Shown: positions 44,192 to 55,760, counted from the first letter of the stretch. The stretch is DNA of 64,000 nucleotides from Sphaerosporella brunnea (GCA_008704415.1 VXIS01000036.1:175433-239432); one strand, 5' to 3'. Notes: generated by a model not told the origin, from the sequence alone. Numbers and translations are program-made.

Positions 44192-45152
44192 TCGTTATTT
44201 ATTTATTTATTTATTTTTTCTTCACAGACAACGATACTCCCGCCGCCTGCAATATTATCCGCCTGCTCGCTCCCTCCCCCAGTCTCCATACAGAGCCTTA
44301 TCTTTCCCACGACTTTTCCCTAGCATGGCATCCTGATGTGCGTAAATCAAATCACCAGCGTCAGCGCGCCGGGCGCTTCCCCTATCATACAAACATAACT
44401 TGACTCACGTTTTATCACAGAATGACGTGAGCTTGACCGAAAACGTGACCCAAAAACGTAATCAAAAACGTAATCAAAAACGTGATAGGTACAACGTCTG
44501 TCACGTCTCTTCAGACGTGAACTACGTCTCTTTACATGACGTGATTTGCGTGTGCAGAGCTTTCTAATGCGCCCCATATTGTTTGTAATTGCGTTGCAAT
44601 GATAGAGCTAAAGGACAGCAAGTCACCACCAGACACAAGAAGCAATGCAGTACTACGCCCCATTCAGCTACCCGAGCATACAAGCGATCCGTGACTTACG
44701 GATTAAAAATCAACCCGTAATCAAACCGTAAAGCACGGAAAAAAATATTCCGTCAATATTCCGTAAAAAATCCGTCAAAAAATTCCGTGGAGCACGGGTA
44801 GTGTAATCGATTAAAATCCGTAAAGAACGGTAGAATAATTGCGAGAAACCCCGTAAAGGACAGATAACAAAATCCGAGAAAATCCGTAGGAACAGATGTA
44901 AGAATCCAAGAATATCCGTAAATGACAGGTTGTAAATCCATCAGGTACAGCACAAGAAATAAATACAAATAGGCAACAAAATTGAGAATTGCTGTACGGT
45001 AAAATTGTTCAAAAAAATAAAAAAATAAACAAACTCCCATTATACATCAGCAGAGTATTACCCCTAGGACAACGTGAGTAAGAAAAAAAGGAGGGAAAGG
45101 AAAACCATAGAGTGACACCTCCTGAGATTTTAATTTACGTATGCGTTGAGCA

Positions 45153-45318
45153 TGCGGTCGTTTTTTCACCTATGTCGCGCTGAAAAGTACGCTGGCTGGC
45201 TCGGAAATACGCGGGCAGATCTGGCGCCGCAACCACCACCCCGCAAGGCCGCCCGTTGCCATGCGTATTTCTGAGCCAGCCAGCGTACTTTTCAGCGCGA
45301 CATAGGTGAAAAAACGAC
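45153..45318. repeat. Fold-back hairpin, 56-bp arms
   Basis: GTCGTTTTTTCACCTATGTC (45153) starts an almost perfect inverted repeat ending GACATAGGTGAAAAAACGAC at 45318, with a loop of about 50 bp. No duplication found. Confidence 0.8.
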
Positions 45319-45401
45319 ATAGATGGCAATGCGATAGTACTCACGCGGCCGGAATCATTGCACATCACGTGCCGCTCAGGGTTAGGGTTATATTTTTAAC
45401 G

Positions 45402-45992
45402 TTTTTTTTTGTTTTAATCATAATGTATTCGGCCGCTTGCGGCCATGACATATAGGCAGAACAGAATCATCGCTACCCCTAGGCTCGGGGTCCTACTCTG
45501 GGGCCTGCTCCTCCGAAGGAAAGAAAATCAAGGAAATCGCAAAAAGTGTACAGAAAGGACAGTGTTTCACCCCCTCTTCAACCCCGCACGTCCGGAGCCC
45601 GCTGCTCCCTCTCCCTCCCCTTCCCCTTCTCCTTTCTCCTCCCCCCCGTGGCATTGCGAGGCCTGTACCGCTTGGTGTCAGCGGCTCCGCCTATGAAGAC
45701 GTTGATGCTCACACCTTCGCCCCGGGCCACTTGAGCCCAGGAGGGCGCGCTTCCCCGCTTGTCGTTTTCCGTTGAGCAGCCTGAGGGCCGTCTACGTTTC
45801 TTTCTTTCAACCTTCTTCCAGCCCCCTTCGGCCTCCGTCCCTCCACTGGGAGGGGCGTCAGCCTCTGGGTTGCCGGGTGCTGGTTGCGTTTCCGGGTCTG
45901 GTCGCATCGAGACCAAAGCAGTGTTTGGTCCCGCGTGTTTCGAATGCATAAGAGAGGGGGGAGGGGAGATCGTTCTCGCTTGTTTTGCAGAA
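45402..45992 (-). mobile_element. Half-LINE (ORF1 end joined to LINE tail)
   Basis: The perfect 13-bp duplication TATATTTTTAACG lies at 45389-45401 and 45993-46005. On the minus strand the insertion runs from a frame with MHSKHAG and SWAQVARGE to KEKGKGREREQRAP and stop (45578), then a short 3' UTR, hairpin GGCCGCAAGCGGCC, ATGATTAAAAC and A-run. No ORF2 is present. The upstream open frame to 46144 is host sequence read through. Confidence 0.85.
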
Positions 45993-46511
45993 TATATTTT
46001 TAACGTGGGGTTGCGGCAGAGCCAGGCCACAACGCCTGATGTTTGGGCATCAGAACAGGGTTTATTTTCGCATCTTCTTCCTACTAACTCAATTTGAATC
46101 AGACCGGTCGGGCCGTTGTTGAGATAATCGAGCGGAATGTGCAATGATCCCGGCCGCGTGAGTACATTAGCCGCAGGTTGATGACGATGAATATGCGTAA
46201 CGATGTGCAGTTCCAGCGGGCCTGTCGCGTAACAATGTGCGGTTGCAGCGGGCTACAGGTGATCCGCACGTATGGTTGGTGGGGGAGTGGTGGTGGGGAC
46301 GTGCAATTGGTGAAGAATAAATGGGTGAAGTGGCGCGTAGGTAGAATTCTCTATCTCCCGAGTTGTCGGGGCGTCTCTCTATTTGCTGAGGACACCCGAA
46401 AACTCGGAGTGGTGTATGTACAATAGCCTTGTGTGACTAGTATTGCTGCCTCACACGTGTAGTTTCTCCTCGGCACGTGTTTTTGTCTTGATAATGCTTG
46501 ATCTTTCACTA

Positions 46512-46707
46512 CCGTAAAAACTCACTTATAAGGGACCCCTCCAGATTTGGTTAGCGACAAATAATTGCCTTATAGGGAAACTTTTGAGCTTACCAAGGAG
46601 GGTTCTTGTTTTTACTGACTTCCTTTTGGAGACATTAAATTCCCTATAAGGCAATTCTGTGCCGCTAACCAAATCTGGAGGGGTCTCTTATAAGTGAGTT
46701 TTTACGG
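46512..46707. mobile_element. TA-flanked MITE, CCGTAAAAACTC family
   Basis: CCGTAAAAACTCACTTATAA and TTATAAGTGAGTTTTTACGG are perfect inverted ends; TA at 46510-46511 and 46708-46709. The inverted similarity extends about 45 bp per side (CTCCAGATTTGGTTAGCG). Confidence 0.9.
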
Positions 46708-47408
46708 TATCCGTACGGCTACGTATTTTCTGCACCCTACCCTCGTCTCACCTGTCAGTTACGGATTTGTACCCGTAATTATACGGATTTTAATCCGTAA
46801 GTCACGGATCGCTTGTATGCTCGGGCGTTATGAGAGTCTGGCTGCGCATGAAGTACAACCCTTGAAAAAAGAAAACAGAAAACAGTGGTCCTATGCCGCA
46901 GTTAGCTATCGAAGGCTGGCGGCGCAGGAAGAGTGTCTACAAACCAGCAAAACCACCGCTTGCAGCAAGTAGCCCTGTTTGTGGGAGGGTACCATGGACC
47001 TTCAGCTTGGTGCACATACCAGTATTGCTTTCACTTCGCTGCAGCAACATTATCTTGATTGTTTTGTGAGAGCTTGAGATACCTTTAACTTGATAGTGAT
47101 AGCACGGTTGGGGTGCTGGTTGTGGGGATGGTATTTTTGGGGTGGTGGTTGTGGGGTTGGTGTTTTCGGGGTGGTGGTTGTGATTCACTGCATATCACTC
47201 CATTTCATTAACCGTCACTGCCGTTCACTGCCGTTCACGCTCAACGGCAGTTGACGCAAGCCACGTCTTTCTATTTGGCGTGATTCACGTTTCTCCGGCG
47301 CTGGCCAGAACCATAACGTAATTCACATCTCCGAGAAACGTGAACTGCGTTTCCCGTTTGGGCTCACGTTTTTTAAAACGTGAATCACCATATTTTTGTA
47401 TGATAGGG

Positions 47409-47915
47409 ATTCCCTCCTCCGAAAAAACCCAAGTCTGAGGATTGAGCGAGTTGGCTTGTTGCTACATGCGAAATAATTGAGAGCGCACTTCGGGTAACCA
47501 GCGAAGGCCCAGGTTTAAAGCGCCTCGCACCATACTTCTGCAGTTTTAATCGGTTTTAGGGCTGTACCACAAGGCCCTCGTAAAATCAATCGGCGATGAT
47601 CATGCGCCCTTCGAAGACGACAATTGTACAAGTCGTCCAAAAAAAACAAAAAAAAAAAACAAACCCAGACATCGCAATGTCGGCATGTGCAACCAAAAAA
47701 ACTTTTCATCCCCCAAGTCGACTGGATCTTTCTCTTTGATCCCTAGGAAGCCTTGGTTGCAGGTGTGGTAGGCTTCCTACACCCCTCACTCATTCCAATG
47801 CAATTGATTGCACACCTACGGACGGATTTCCATGAGCGGCCTGTTCCTTCCTTCCTCCTGAGAACCCTAGGTTTCCCGATAGGGGTATGGATCCTCACGC
47901 CTGCAACTTGTTGCA
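47409..47915. other. No gene recognised
   Basis: A-rich block at 47638-47660; a short frame on the minus strand has no motif. The final part leads into the TATA box at 47916. Confidence 0.45.
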
Positions 47916-47923
47916 TATAAAAG
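47916..47923 (+). promoter_or_regulatory. TATA box
   Basis: TATAAAAG lies about 122 bp before the ATG at 48045; a (CAG)n run (47950-47970) follows in the presumed leader. Confidence 0.5.
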
Positions 47924-48044
47924 CGGCCGCGAAGCCCAGCGAACGAAGACAGCAGCAGCAGCAGCAGCATCAAACTCAAGCTCGCTCACTTCGATTCAAC
48001 ATCCGAACTTTTTTCTGTACACCCACTCGCCCATACAATTAGCT

Positions 48045-48807
48045 ATGCCGCATCGTCTTTCCTCCGTGGGAGCAACGCCGTCGACACCGCCTGAGCCCGA
48101 AGGTTGGTTGATTGGATTAATCCGGCGTGTGAACAGAGTAGAGCGGTAACCAGAAACAGTACCAGAGCCACCTCTCGCCGTGAGCATACCGGAAGATACT
48201 CAGTATAATCTTACCGTCTGGCTTGCACAGGCGCCTGGAGAAGATGGAGTTGTTGCATATACCCGGTCCCAATCGGTGCACAAGTCTGTAAGTGTATCTA
48301 TCCGATCACAACTTGTCCCGGAAGAGTAGGTAGCTAACTCCCAAGATCTTCAGTAGTTTCAATTGATACCAATACTCATGCGTTATCCCGGCGCAGGGAG
48401 ATGACGCTTGGCCGACGGTCTGGAACTCGGGGAAGATGAGTCTAGGTTTTTGTAGGGTCATGGTTTATGGGGGGGTAAAATACCTACACGTGGGTAAATA
48501 CATGTATCTGCGAGCGCCTGTGTGCATGTCTGTGAAGATACATATGTTTGCGGACCTTGTGCCTTTCTTCTCGGCTGCCGCGTGTCCCAAAGGAGATGTA
48601 TGCAAGGAGTCCGAATGGCATGCAGGGCAGAAACGCAAGCATCCGCGTGTACCACTCCTCAAAACCCGTGAAATCGAAGCGTCAACGCCCCTACATGCAC
48701 GTATAAAGCCGCGCACTGAGACTTGCCAGTACGCTGCGATCATAAGGCTAAGGGTAGACCAGCCCCGTCGCTCCGACGAGTGCTGTGCCTACTTTTACCG
48801 ATCGTGA
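48045..48807 (+). CDS. Tentative small three-exon gene, unknown
   Basis: Exons 48045-48102, 48160-48287 and 48397 onward join in frame over GTTGGT..AACAG and GTAAGT..GCGCAG introns. The first two exons read MPHRLSSVGATPSTPPEPE and then PPLAVSIPEDTQYNLTVWLAQAPGEDG, a plausible protein. Exon 3 starts GDDAWPTVWNSGKMS and stays open to 48807, but after about 48470 the residues look like translated non-coding sequence, so the 3' end is uncertain and another intron is likely. A TATA box at 47916 supports a promoter. No domain is recognised. Confidence 0.4.
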
Positions 48808-49660
48808 AGTAGGCGGAATATCTGGAGCTCCCAAGGCAGACAATTAATCCACCGCGTAGTTCAGATAAGAACCACGCGTATTACCACGGGAGTGTCAGGA
48901 AGATGGCTAGATGCTGGAGGAATACATCTGTAGGTACCCAGCGCCCAGAATTGATGCGGTGATCCCGATCGTCGGCCCACATAAATCCGTGGAAATGAAA
49001 AATGTCAGGATAATCGATGCCGCGCATGTTGCGCTCGATGCACCGTTATAAAACGGTGGATACAGTTCGTTTTGGAAGGTTCTTCCATCGCAGGAATAGA
49101 CCTCGGATATCTTTGCATATCTCGGTGCTCGCATGCGCAAGGATGACTTCCACAGCCTCAGAGTCCGGACATCGAAATCGCGAATGGCGGTCGAGGCTCG
49201 AGACTGCCTCAATTCCCATCCTGAAATCCGATCGCGAACCGCATGCATAAGTGTTGCGCGGTCGAGACCCGGTCTAGACCCCTGAGCCAGGGAGGTGCTC
49301 AGCCTTAATTAACTCTGCGATGTGTTTGCTGTTTGCCTGATGTGACTGACACATGGAAAAATCCCCCCCGCTCAGAGGTTCGCTCGGTTAACTCCCGCTG
49401 CACCTGGGTGTCGGGTGCCCGGCACGTTGAACGCTGGTTTACCGGTACATACAGCTGGGGACGCCTCAAACCGGAGAGTTTTGAGCCTCATTTTCAACAG
49501 CTATCTCCTCCACCAAAAAATGGGTTTTCCAAAAGAACTCGTTATTGTTCGACTCTTTGGATGATTCTCTATCCAGTAATAACGAGCTTTCATTTTTCCA
49601 GCCATCAATTTTAAAAGAAAAGCATTTTATATGGGGGTCAGACGCGGTGTCCCTACTGTA
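48808..49660. other. No gene recognised
   Basis: A 113-codon minus-strand frame (49248-48907) has no motif. No repeats with other parts of the window were noticed. Confidence 0.4.
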
Positions 49661-49920
49661 ATAGGCAATTGAAACAGCGTTAGCAAGGCGCAATTACCAT
49701 AAATGGCAAGCGCACCTGCGGCTGACATGCCTAATGGGCGATCTTGGCACGCATAAGTCGCAACTTGGCAGCTTAATTGCAGAGTTAATTTCCGTTTTGG
49801 TAATTTTGAAGTTCGGAAGAATGTCCCCAACCCCACATATGCATGTATGCATGCACGCCCATAAGCGCAACGCTCCTTATCGGTATTGATACCAAGCGCT
49901 CCAGACCGGGCGGTCTTCGT
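49661..49920 (+). repeat. Dispersed repeat P, copy 1
   Basis: Shares TAATAGGCAATTGAAACAGC, CGCA.CTGCGGCT and CGGTATTGATAC.. with 59065-59330 in the same order. No coding motif. Confidence 0.55.
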
Positions 49921-50450
49921 ATTCTCAGATTTGAGAGCAATTGAGACTCGGAATCACTGAGCCGCATTTGCATGCACCACGTGTAGAGTACACGTCGTCC
50001 AGCAGTTGCACCAGCCAGCTGTAACCGCTGAAGCCGCCCAAATCTGTTCTGATCGGGCAACCTGGGTGTGAGCCGAAACACTTGAAGGCACGCGAGCCTG
50101 GCAGTTGTTCTTGGGCACATTTCATTTCACCAGCACTGCAGTACTCGAGTTCTTGCACCGGTGCGGAATTGTTTGGAACAGGGTTAATTGAATGGTGCTG
50201 ATAGGCGATGCTAATACGGGGAAAATCGTAATATTATAGATCATGACGAAGCTGTTCGAACGTTCTTATGTGATGCCTAAGTAAGTTGCAACTTTACGGA
50301 CGAGGAGACATGAGGCTTCTTCATTTCGTTTTCATACTACACTAAAAATTATTGTACAACTGAGTTGTCCATTCGACCACAGAAAATTGTGCAACGAGTG
50401 GCGGTGTTAATCACAAGGGTGCCAAAAGCTGCGCCTGTTCCTTTAGAAAG
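49921..50450. other. 3' flank of the acyl-CoA-synthetase-like gene
   Basis: No gene is supported between repeat P and the stop codon at 50451. Confidence 0.45.
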
Positions 50451-52786
50451 TTAGAACTGGGCTGAAGTACTTGCGAAAAAAAAAAAAAAAAAAGGACGTA
50501 CTTCAACTTGCTTCTGGTACTTCGTGATCACTTTGGCCCTATCAACGATTCCGTTTGATGTCCTGAAACCCTTGCCCCAGGAGTCAAATGTCAAGACAAC
50601 TCCGCCCACAAGTTCGAATCCCACCAGGCCACTTTTCTTTCCATGCCCTCTCAGATTACCTGCAATTGCCTGTCTCAATAGCTGATAGCCCACTAGTCTT
50701 TCTGCCGGGAGTCCTTCGATCCTCACTGTGGGCAAACTGTCGGCAAACTGTCGCAAAGCAATTTCGTTCACACCTAGCTTTGTTAGCAAATCAAAGAATG
50801 AGGAAAGCCTGGCTCTTACTTATAATGCCAATTAGATCCACGCATCGCCAAGAATGTGTCACCACACATTCCCTCACATAGGTGATCTTGTTGTAGATCG
50901 CCTCAAGCCGTTCAACTGGCACATAGTCCCCGAGATAGCGTGCCCCAAGTGGCTCTAGAAGGTTGTCGATTACCCGAAATGACTGCTTGTGACTGTTCCA
51001 TTCACCCACTCGATTTGTATTGATCCATTCCTCCTCGGAGGACAGCTGTGTTGCTAGTGTTAGGCCAACGTCGACCCCTGTTCTGTAACGAGGAGTTTTG
51101 ACAAGAGATATCGAAGTTCCACGGATATGTATACGTCCCCTGTAGATTCCTCTGGATTTCTCGGCGCTTTCATTGACATCAGCCACCAACTTCAGTTCTA
51201 CAGATGGCAGTGGTCTTCCCAATCCAGTTCTTGTGTGATGGTGCGGGGCCATGAAGGTGACGTCCCTGGATCCCGTCAGTACCAAATGTCAAACTTGGGC
51301 GGCACAGCTTTTACATACGAGCTCATATGCAGCAACCCCCAACCTTGAACCATTATTGCCCTCGGTCCACCGAATACCAAGCCCAAAAATTCGCGTTTTT
51401 CTGATGTCATCATCGAACATGTAACGCCAACCCACCGTACACGCTCTCCGAAGAAAGTGGCCCTTATTTCGGCGATTCGGCCCCACTTCTCAAAAAAGCT
51501 CACCAAAGGCGCCGATCGGCCGCCGACAGTGGTCCTTTTCCATTCAAGCCACTTCCAAAAGTCGTTCTGCTCTTCTATAGGACGCATTGCCAACGCCTTT
51601 AGAAGCTTTTCGTGTATCGTATTCCACCAAGGTACAGTTCCGAATATAATCGACGGCCGGAAAGATTGGATATCGCCGTAGCTTGCAGGACAACATTTCT
51701 GATTGTAAGGTGCTGACAACAGGAATGTTTCTAGCTGAGTTCCGAAGCCGAGGGTAACACCGGAGATGAGGAGAACGTTGACTAGAGTGTATTCGAGTCT
51801 GCTGTAGAGAGGGAGATACGAGAGATATGTGTCGTCTGGTTCGAGGTCTTTCTCAAGGGCGCAATACATTCCAGCAACTGCAAAGCCCAGATTGTTAACT
51901 TTGCAATACTAGGGAATGTCCAAGTGTACCTACTTCCTGCGGCAACCTGGCCGTTGGTAAGCACATCCGAGTATGGCAAGTCGTACTCGTTCAGTGTCCT
52001 CGGGTAAACATGTCCCCATATCCGGCCAGTATCTGTTGGTTTCTGGAGAATGCAACTTTCCATAACCTCCAAGCCAATTCGACATAACTCCTCGATGCTG
52101 ACGATAGTGACTCGGTATTCTAAACCCAGCATCAATGACTTGATGTCGCGTTTGAGTTGTTCGAGATCCTTGTCGACTTCCGATGTCGTCTCGTGGATGA
52201 TCAATTTGACGTGAGGGCATTCGAAAAGCGGGGTCAACAACTTCGAAAGGTTTCGGCTCTCCATGAAAACCGCCGTTGCCGGTACGTGTGTAAGAGTGTG
52301 CGTCAGCTCGCGCTGGCTAAGGAGCGGATTGACGCAGATAAGCTCGACCGAGACCATAGCCGCCGCGTGCGAAAGCATGAACCAGTTTGCGCTGGAAGGC
52401 ACAGTTAGAGACTGGGCAACACAGGAATGATGCTGTAGACCGTCTACCGACCTATTCGCTGCTGCCATGTGCAGCCGTTGCACCTTTCGTCCATTAAGTA
52501 ACTTCGTCAAGCCTGCACCCATTTCTCTGACCCTTCGTCCGACTTCTGCATAGGTGAAGTATTTCCAATCGCCGAGCAGTCTCGTTTCCAGGACGTGGGC
52601 AATGATTTTCCGAAAGGCAAGGCACCGCTTCTCGCCATGCGTTTCAACCGCCCAGGTGAATAGTGCGGAAGGCGTTTCCAGTCCGAAGAGTTGCGATATC
52701 GGCGCCCCGAGCTGGTGGGAGTAACGGATAATGGGGGTTTCGTGGTCTGCGGGGTTTTTGTTGAGGAGATGAATGAGGTCCGTCAT
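50451..52786 (-). CDS. Long-chain acyl-CoA synthetase-like protein, motif-less
   Basis: Five exons (52786-52452, 52391-51934, 51877-51319, 51265-50820, 50773-50451) with introns of 60, 56, 53 and 46 nt join in frame to 706 residues, the usual length of fungal long-chain acyl-CoA synthetases. Family-type blocks are WKYFTYAEVGRRVREMGAGL, NSANWFMLSHA, AAGIAGMYCALEKDLEPDDTYLSYLPL, LISGVTLGFGT, SFRPSIIFGTVP, GRPLPSVELKLV, VPVERLEAIY and GLVGFELV. The enzymes activate fatty acids with ATP and load CoA at ER, peroxisome or lipid droplet. Here the signatures are gone: the nucleotide loop TSGTTGxPKG is absent before VLTNGQVAAG (about 255-264), YGLTET is WGLLHM (444-449), TGD is not found (INTNR, 532-536), and the DRxK region is IDNLLEP (550-556). 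The C-terminus has a six-Phe run from an A/T homopolymer. It is either a pseudoenzyme or a decaying gene with intact frame. Confidence 0.75.
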
Positions 52787-53414
52787 TGAGTGATGTGTTG
52801 AAGCGCATGAGTCGAGTGGAGTTGTGTGACGAAGACGAAAGAGCTCGTTCCAGCTCACTGCCTCGCGCAGCCAGCGGAAAACGACAAGAAAGAAAACGTT
52901 CAATATTTTGCTTAATCAATCCTAATGTTGCTCTTGAGGTTTTATTTATTTTTTTCTTTTCCGTTTTCCGTTTTTTCTCTTTTCTTTTTTGCGTATCACA
53001 GAATGTCACTCGGGCTCGGCCGGATTGGCATACCTCTGGATCGAACGGTCGCTCTGACGAATGTTGTGCCGAACGGCAAGTCCTGGCTCCGCGATGTGGC
53101 AGGTTAGTTGCCACGTGGAATCCTACTCACGCTTTATCGTACGCAGTTTTTATACAATATGGACCTTCAGACCGGTCGACCGGTACCGCGCGTTTCTGGC
53201 ACGATTCTGGCGCGTTGCTGTGGCGACGCAAGTCGGTCAAAACTTCCGAAATAACTTGATTCCTAACACAAATCCAGCGGGTACGGAAAGTAAAAATCTA
53301 CAACAGTGATTAACTGGTGTCCTTGACGGTTCCAAATGCTCTGTGCGTGACCATCAGGAATGCGATGAGGATCGTCCCGCGTATCTTTCTTGTTGTGGAG
53401 CTGGATCATGATAT
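52787..53414. promoter_or_regulatory. Upstream region of the synthetase-like gene
   Basis: A T-rich tract (52940-52990) lies 150-200 bp before the ATG. The plus-strand frame at 52786 is antisense and motif-free. Confidence 0.4.
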
Positions 53415-54263
53415 CATGTGTTCTATCCTGCCCAGAAGATAATTCTGTAGGCCTACAGGCTAGCCTGCCGGCCTATGGCCGATATTCTCGGCAGGCCGGC
53501 CTACTCGGTAGACAGAATTTTAGTGCGTACCACCCAAGATCTATGATTCTCCTGTACTTCCACAAGTGAATCGTCAACACTTGAAAGCTCAGAGTCACTG
53601 TGACCCGGGCCGTGACCGATAAGGTCTTAGGGTTAATCAATCTGGATGCGTTCGGTGCAAAAGGGCACGAGCGGTTCTGTCATTTAACCAAACAGGCTTG
53701 ACAGTGCTTAAGCAGCCACCCGGCTTCAGGTCTTCGCAATCCATAGTAGCACTCGGTAATCATCTTTGCGACTTTTTTTTTTGTTGACACAGCTGGAGGT
53801 AAACTTCTCGAATCCGTTAGTCGGCGTCCTTGTGCCTGGTTCGTAAGGCAATGAAGTTGAACGCCATTCTTAATTGCGTAGTTGTTCAACGCGTCTTTCT
53901 TTTGATTAAACTTTGCCTTTTACCGGGCCCTTACTCCGGCTTGCTGTCGGGAAAGATCAACCATTGCGTAGTCACTACCGCGACCGCAATACCTAGGCCC
54001 CAACACGTATGCGACTTTCTCGGGAATGAAGCCATTTATCAAAGTCCCAATAACTCTCAACAGTGTATGGGGCAACGATACTCTGAATGAGGCAGTTGAA
54101 GTCCTGGTGGACGAGGAACCCGGCGTAGACATCGTGTAAAGAGATTGAAAAAAATTGATGGGTAGATCATCTGCCGCGTAGGCTAGCCTGCCGAGAATAC
54201 CGGTCTGAGGGCAAGCCGGCCTGTAGGCCTACAGGCTATCTTCTGGGCAGGATGGAACACATG
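53415..54263. mobile_element. Inverted-repeat element, unclassified
   Basis: CATGTGTTCTATCCTGCCCA (53415) is inverted at the right end (TGGGCAGGATGGAACACATG, ends 54263) and both sides then carry GTAGGCCTACAGGCTA and GCCTGCCGGCC-type palindromes. Two minus-strand frames inside (54132-53920 and 53889-53680, the latter with KKVAKMITECYYGLRRPEAG) are unrecognised and may be one broken gene. Confidence 0.7.
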
Positions 54264-55394
54264 TTATGGTTTTGGAGGTGTTCATGAGCAAAATAAATAA
54301 GTCATATTATTGCACCGGTATCCTCGCCTTTATCGAACAGGTTTTTGGGACAACAAAATTGCAAAAATGCATCATCAAAAAACAATAAGAAATCATCAAA
54401 TCCTTTTTTTTTTTTTTTTTTTTTGACACCGACCTATAGAACTCGCTGAAGGATAGAGCCAAAATGATAAATTCGGAGTGCACTAACTACGTAGACCTGT
54501 TTTGTGCCTAGGTGTTAGGCTTAAGTTTGATTTGGATGAAAGGCAGGCTTACCTTCATCTGTTCCCTAGGATCGCCCAACCCCCCAATAGAAACGAGAGG
54601 CCTCTTCTTTTACAGATTGGTTTTCCCAGACCTGTAGCATGCTGGTGCTCCCGATGTGCGAGATATGCGTTTGGATATTTTCTGAAGTGAGAGCACTAGT
54701 ACTCGCTGAGGAACCGCCGGCTAAGAACAAGGGCCCAATCAGAGCTTGGGACATGATAGCTAGAAAGCAAGAAAAGCTTGATTGAGTACTCGGGGATCCC
54801 CAGTGGACGAATCCGAATGCTCCGGGTCCTGGCCGCTGGATCGAGGAGCGAATGCAGCGGTATGGAAGGGAAATAGTTGGTATTTATATTTTTTTGTTCG
54901 CTTTCCGCTGCCTTATTATCATGAAGGTCTGTAGTATGGTTGAAGATAATTAATATCGCCCGGTATACCGGTACCCCCTCCACATAGCAGCACAGTCTGT
55001 AGATCGGTGGCATCCTATCGACCTGTCGATGTTGCACAGACTACTAGTACGTGCCCCCGACTTTTTTTTTATCCAGACTCCGGAGTCCGATGCTTGTGTA
55101 ACGCCGCAACATAGCAGTTACCCCGCAACCTCCCAACTCATCAAAACCTCGTCGCGACCGCTGCAGCCTTAGGCTGAGGAGTCGGACTCTGCACTTTCGG
55201 AGCCCGCCCCGAGACGGTCCACAAATAAGCGGTTGTGAAAGCGTGATATCCGCTAGAAAAATGCAAGGTAGCTCAAGTGGGTTCGAGGTATGGGGGTAAA
55301 AAAAGCGAATCTTTAAGGCTCGGCATCCAGCGCCCGGATAGACAAAAGAAAACGGGGGGGTTGGAGATCTGGTGGCAGGTTCATGCTCCGATTT
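54264..55394. other. No gene recognised
   Basis: A T-run occurs at 54403-54423. Frames are short and no repeat partner was seen. Confidence 0.4.
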
Positions 55395-55760
55395 TGTTTT
55401 TTTCTTACCGAGATGATAACAAAAAGTTATAGAGAACGAAAGTCAAGCACTTTGTATGGTTGAAACCGTCCTGTGCACACTGTGCACCATACGGGCGGAC
55501 GCAAGTCTGTGGATATAAAACACTGGGATACTAGGGAAAATTTCTCCTTCGTCTTCTAATGCTCTTCTCTTGGTCAATTTGCCTATCTGAACAAACCTGA
55601 GCTCTGGATCCGGAGTCTCCGAATTGGTGAAGCTGTTGTTAAAAACAGTCGCTGGGTTAGGGTTCTGAACGTCTGGATTTTGGTAGGGCAGCCGTTTTCC
55701 GGGCCCGGGTGCACAGCGTACCTTCTTACACCCCCTTCATAGCCTGCGTGCACCATACAT
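55395..55760 (+). repeat. Dispersed repeat Q, copy 1
   Basis: Shares AAGCACTTTGTAT, AACCGTCCTGTGCACA, AAGTCTGTG.ATA and GGCTGGGTT/GCTGGGTTAGG.TTC with 58285-58560 in the same order. Non-coding. Confidence 0.5.

Larger units (their letters stand above)
44671..46825. mobile_element. Inner inverted-repeat element with TCCGTAA subterminal repeats
   Basis: CCCGAGCATACAAGCGATCC continues for about 40 bp and is inverted at the right end (GGATCGCTTGTATGCTCGGG, ends 46825). Some fifteen (T)CCGTAA-type motifs fill 44690-44940, and several lie inside the right end. Its interior holds a half-LINE, a fold-back hairpin and a MITE. Confidence 0.75.
44380..47408. mobile_element. Outer inverted-repeat element of a nested stack
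   Basis: CCCTATCATACAAA (44380) is matched by TTTGTATGATAGGG (ends 47408), and the similarity continues as TCACGTTTTA on both sides. ACGTGA/AACGTGA motifs are repeated many times within 150 bp of each end. The interior is filled by the inner element 44671-46825. No clear duplication was found. Confidence 0.65.

Noticed and set aside
48907..49248. 113-codon minus-strand frame
   Set aside because: No motif, splice signals or conserved partner.
50600..50625. B-box-like string GTTCGAATCCC
   Set aside because: It is coding sequence of the synthetase-like gene; no A box or cloverleaf around it.
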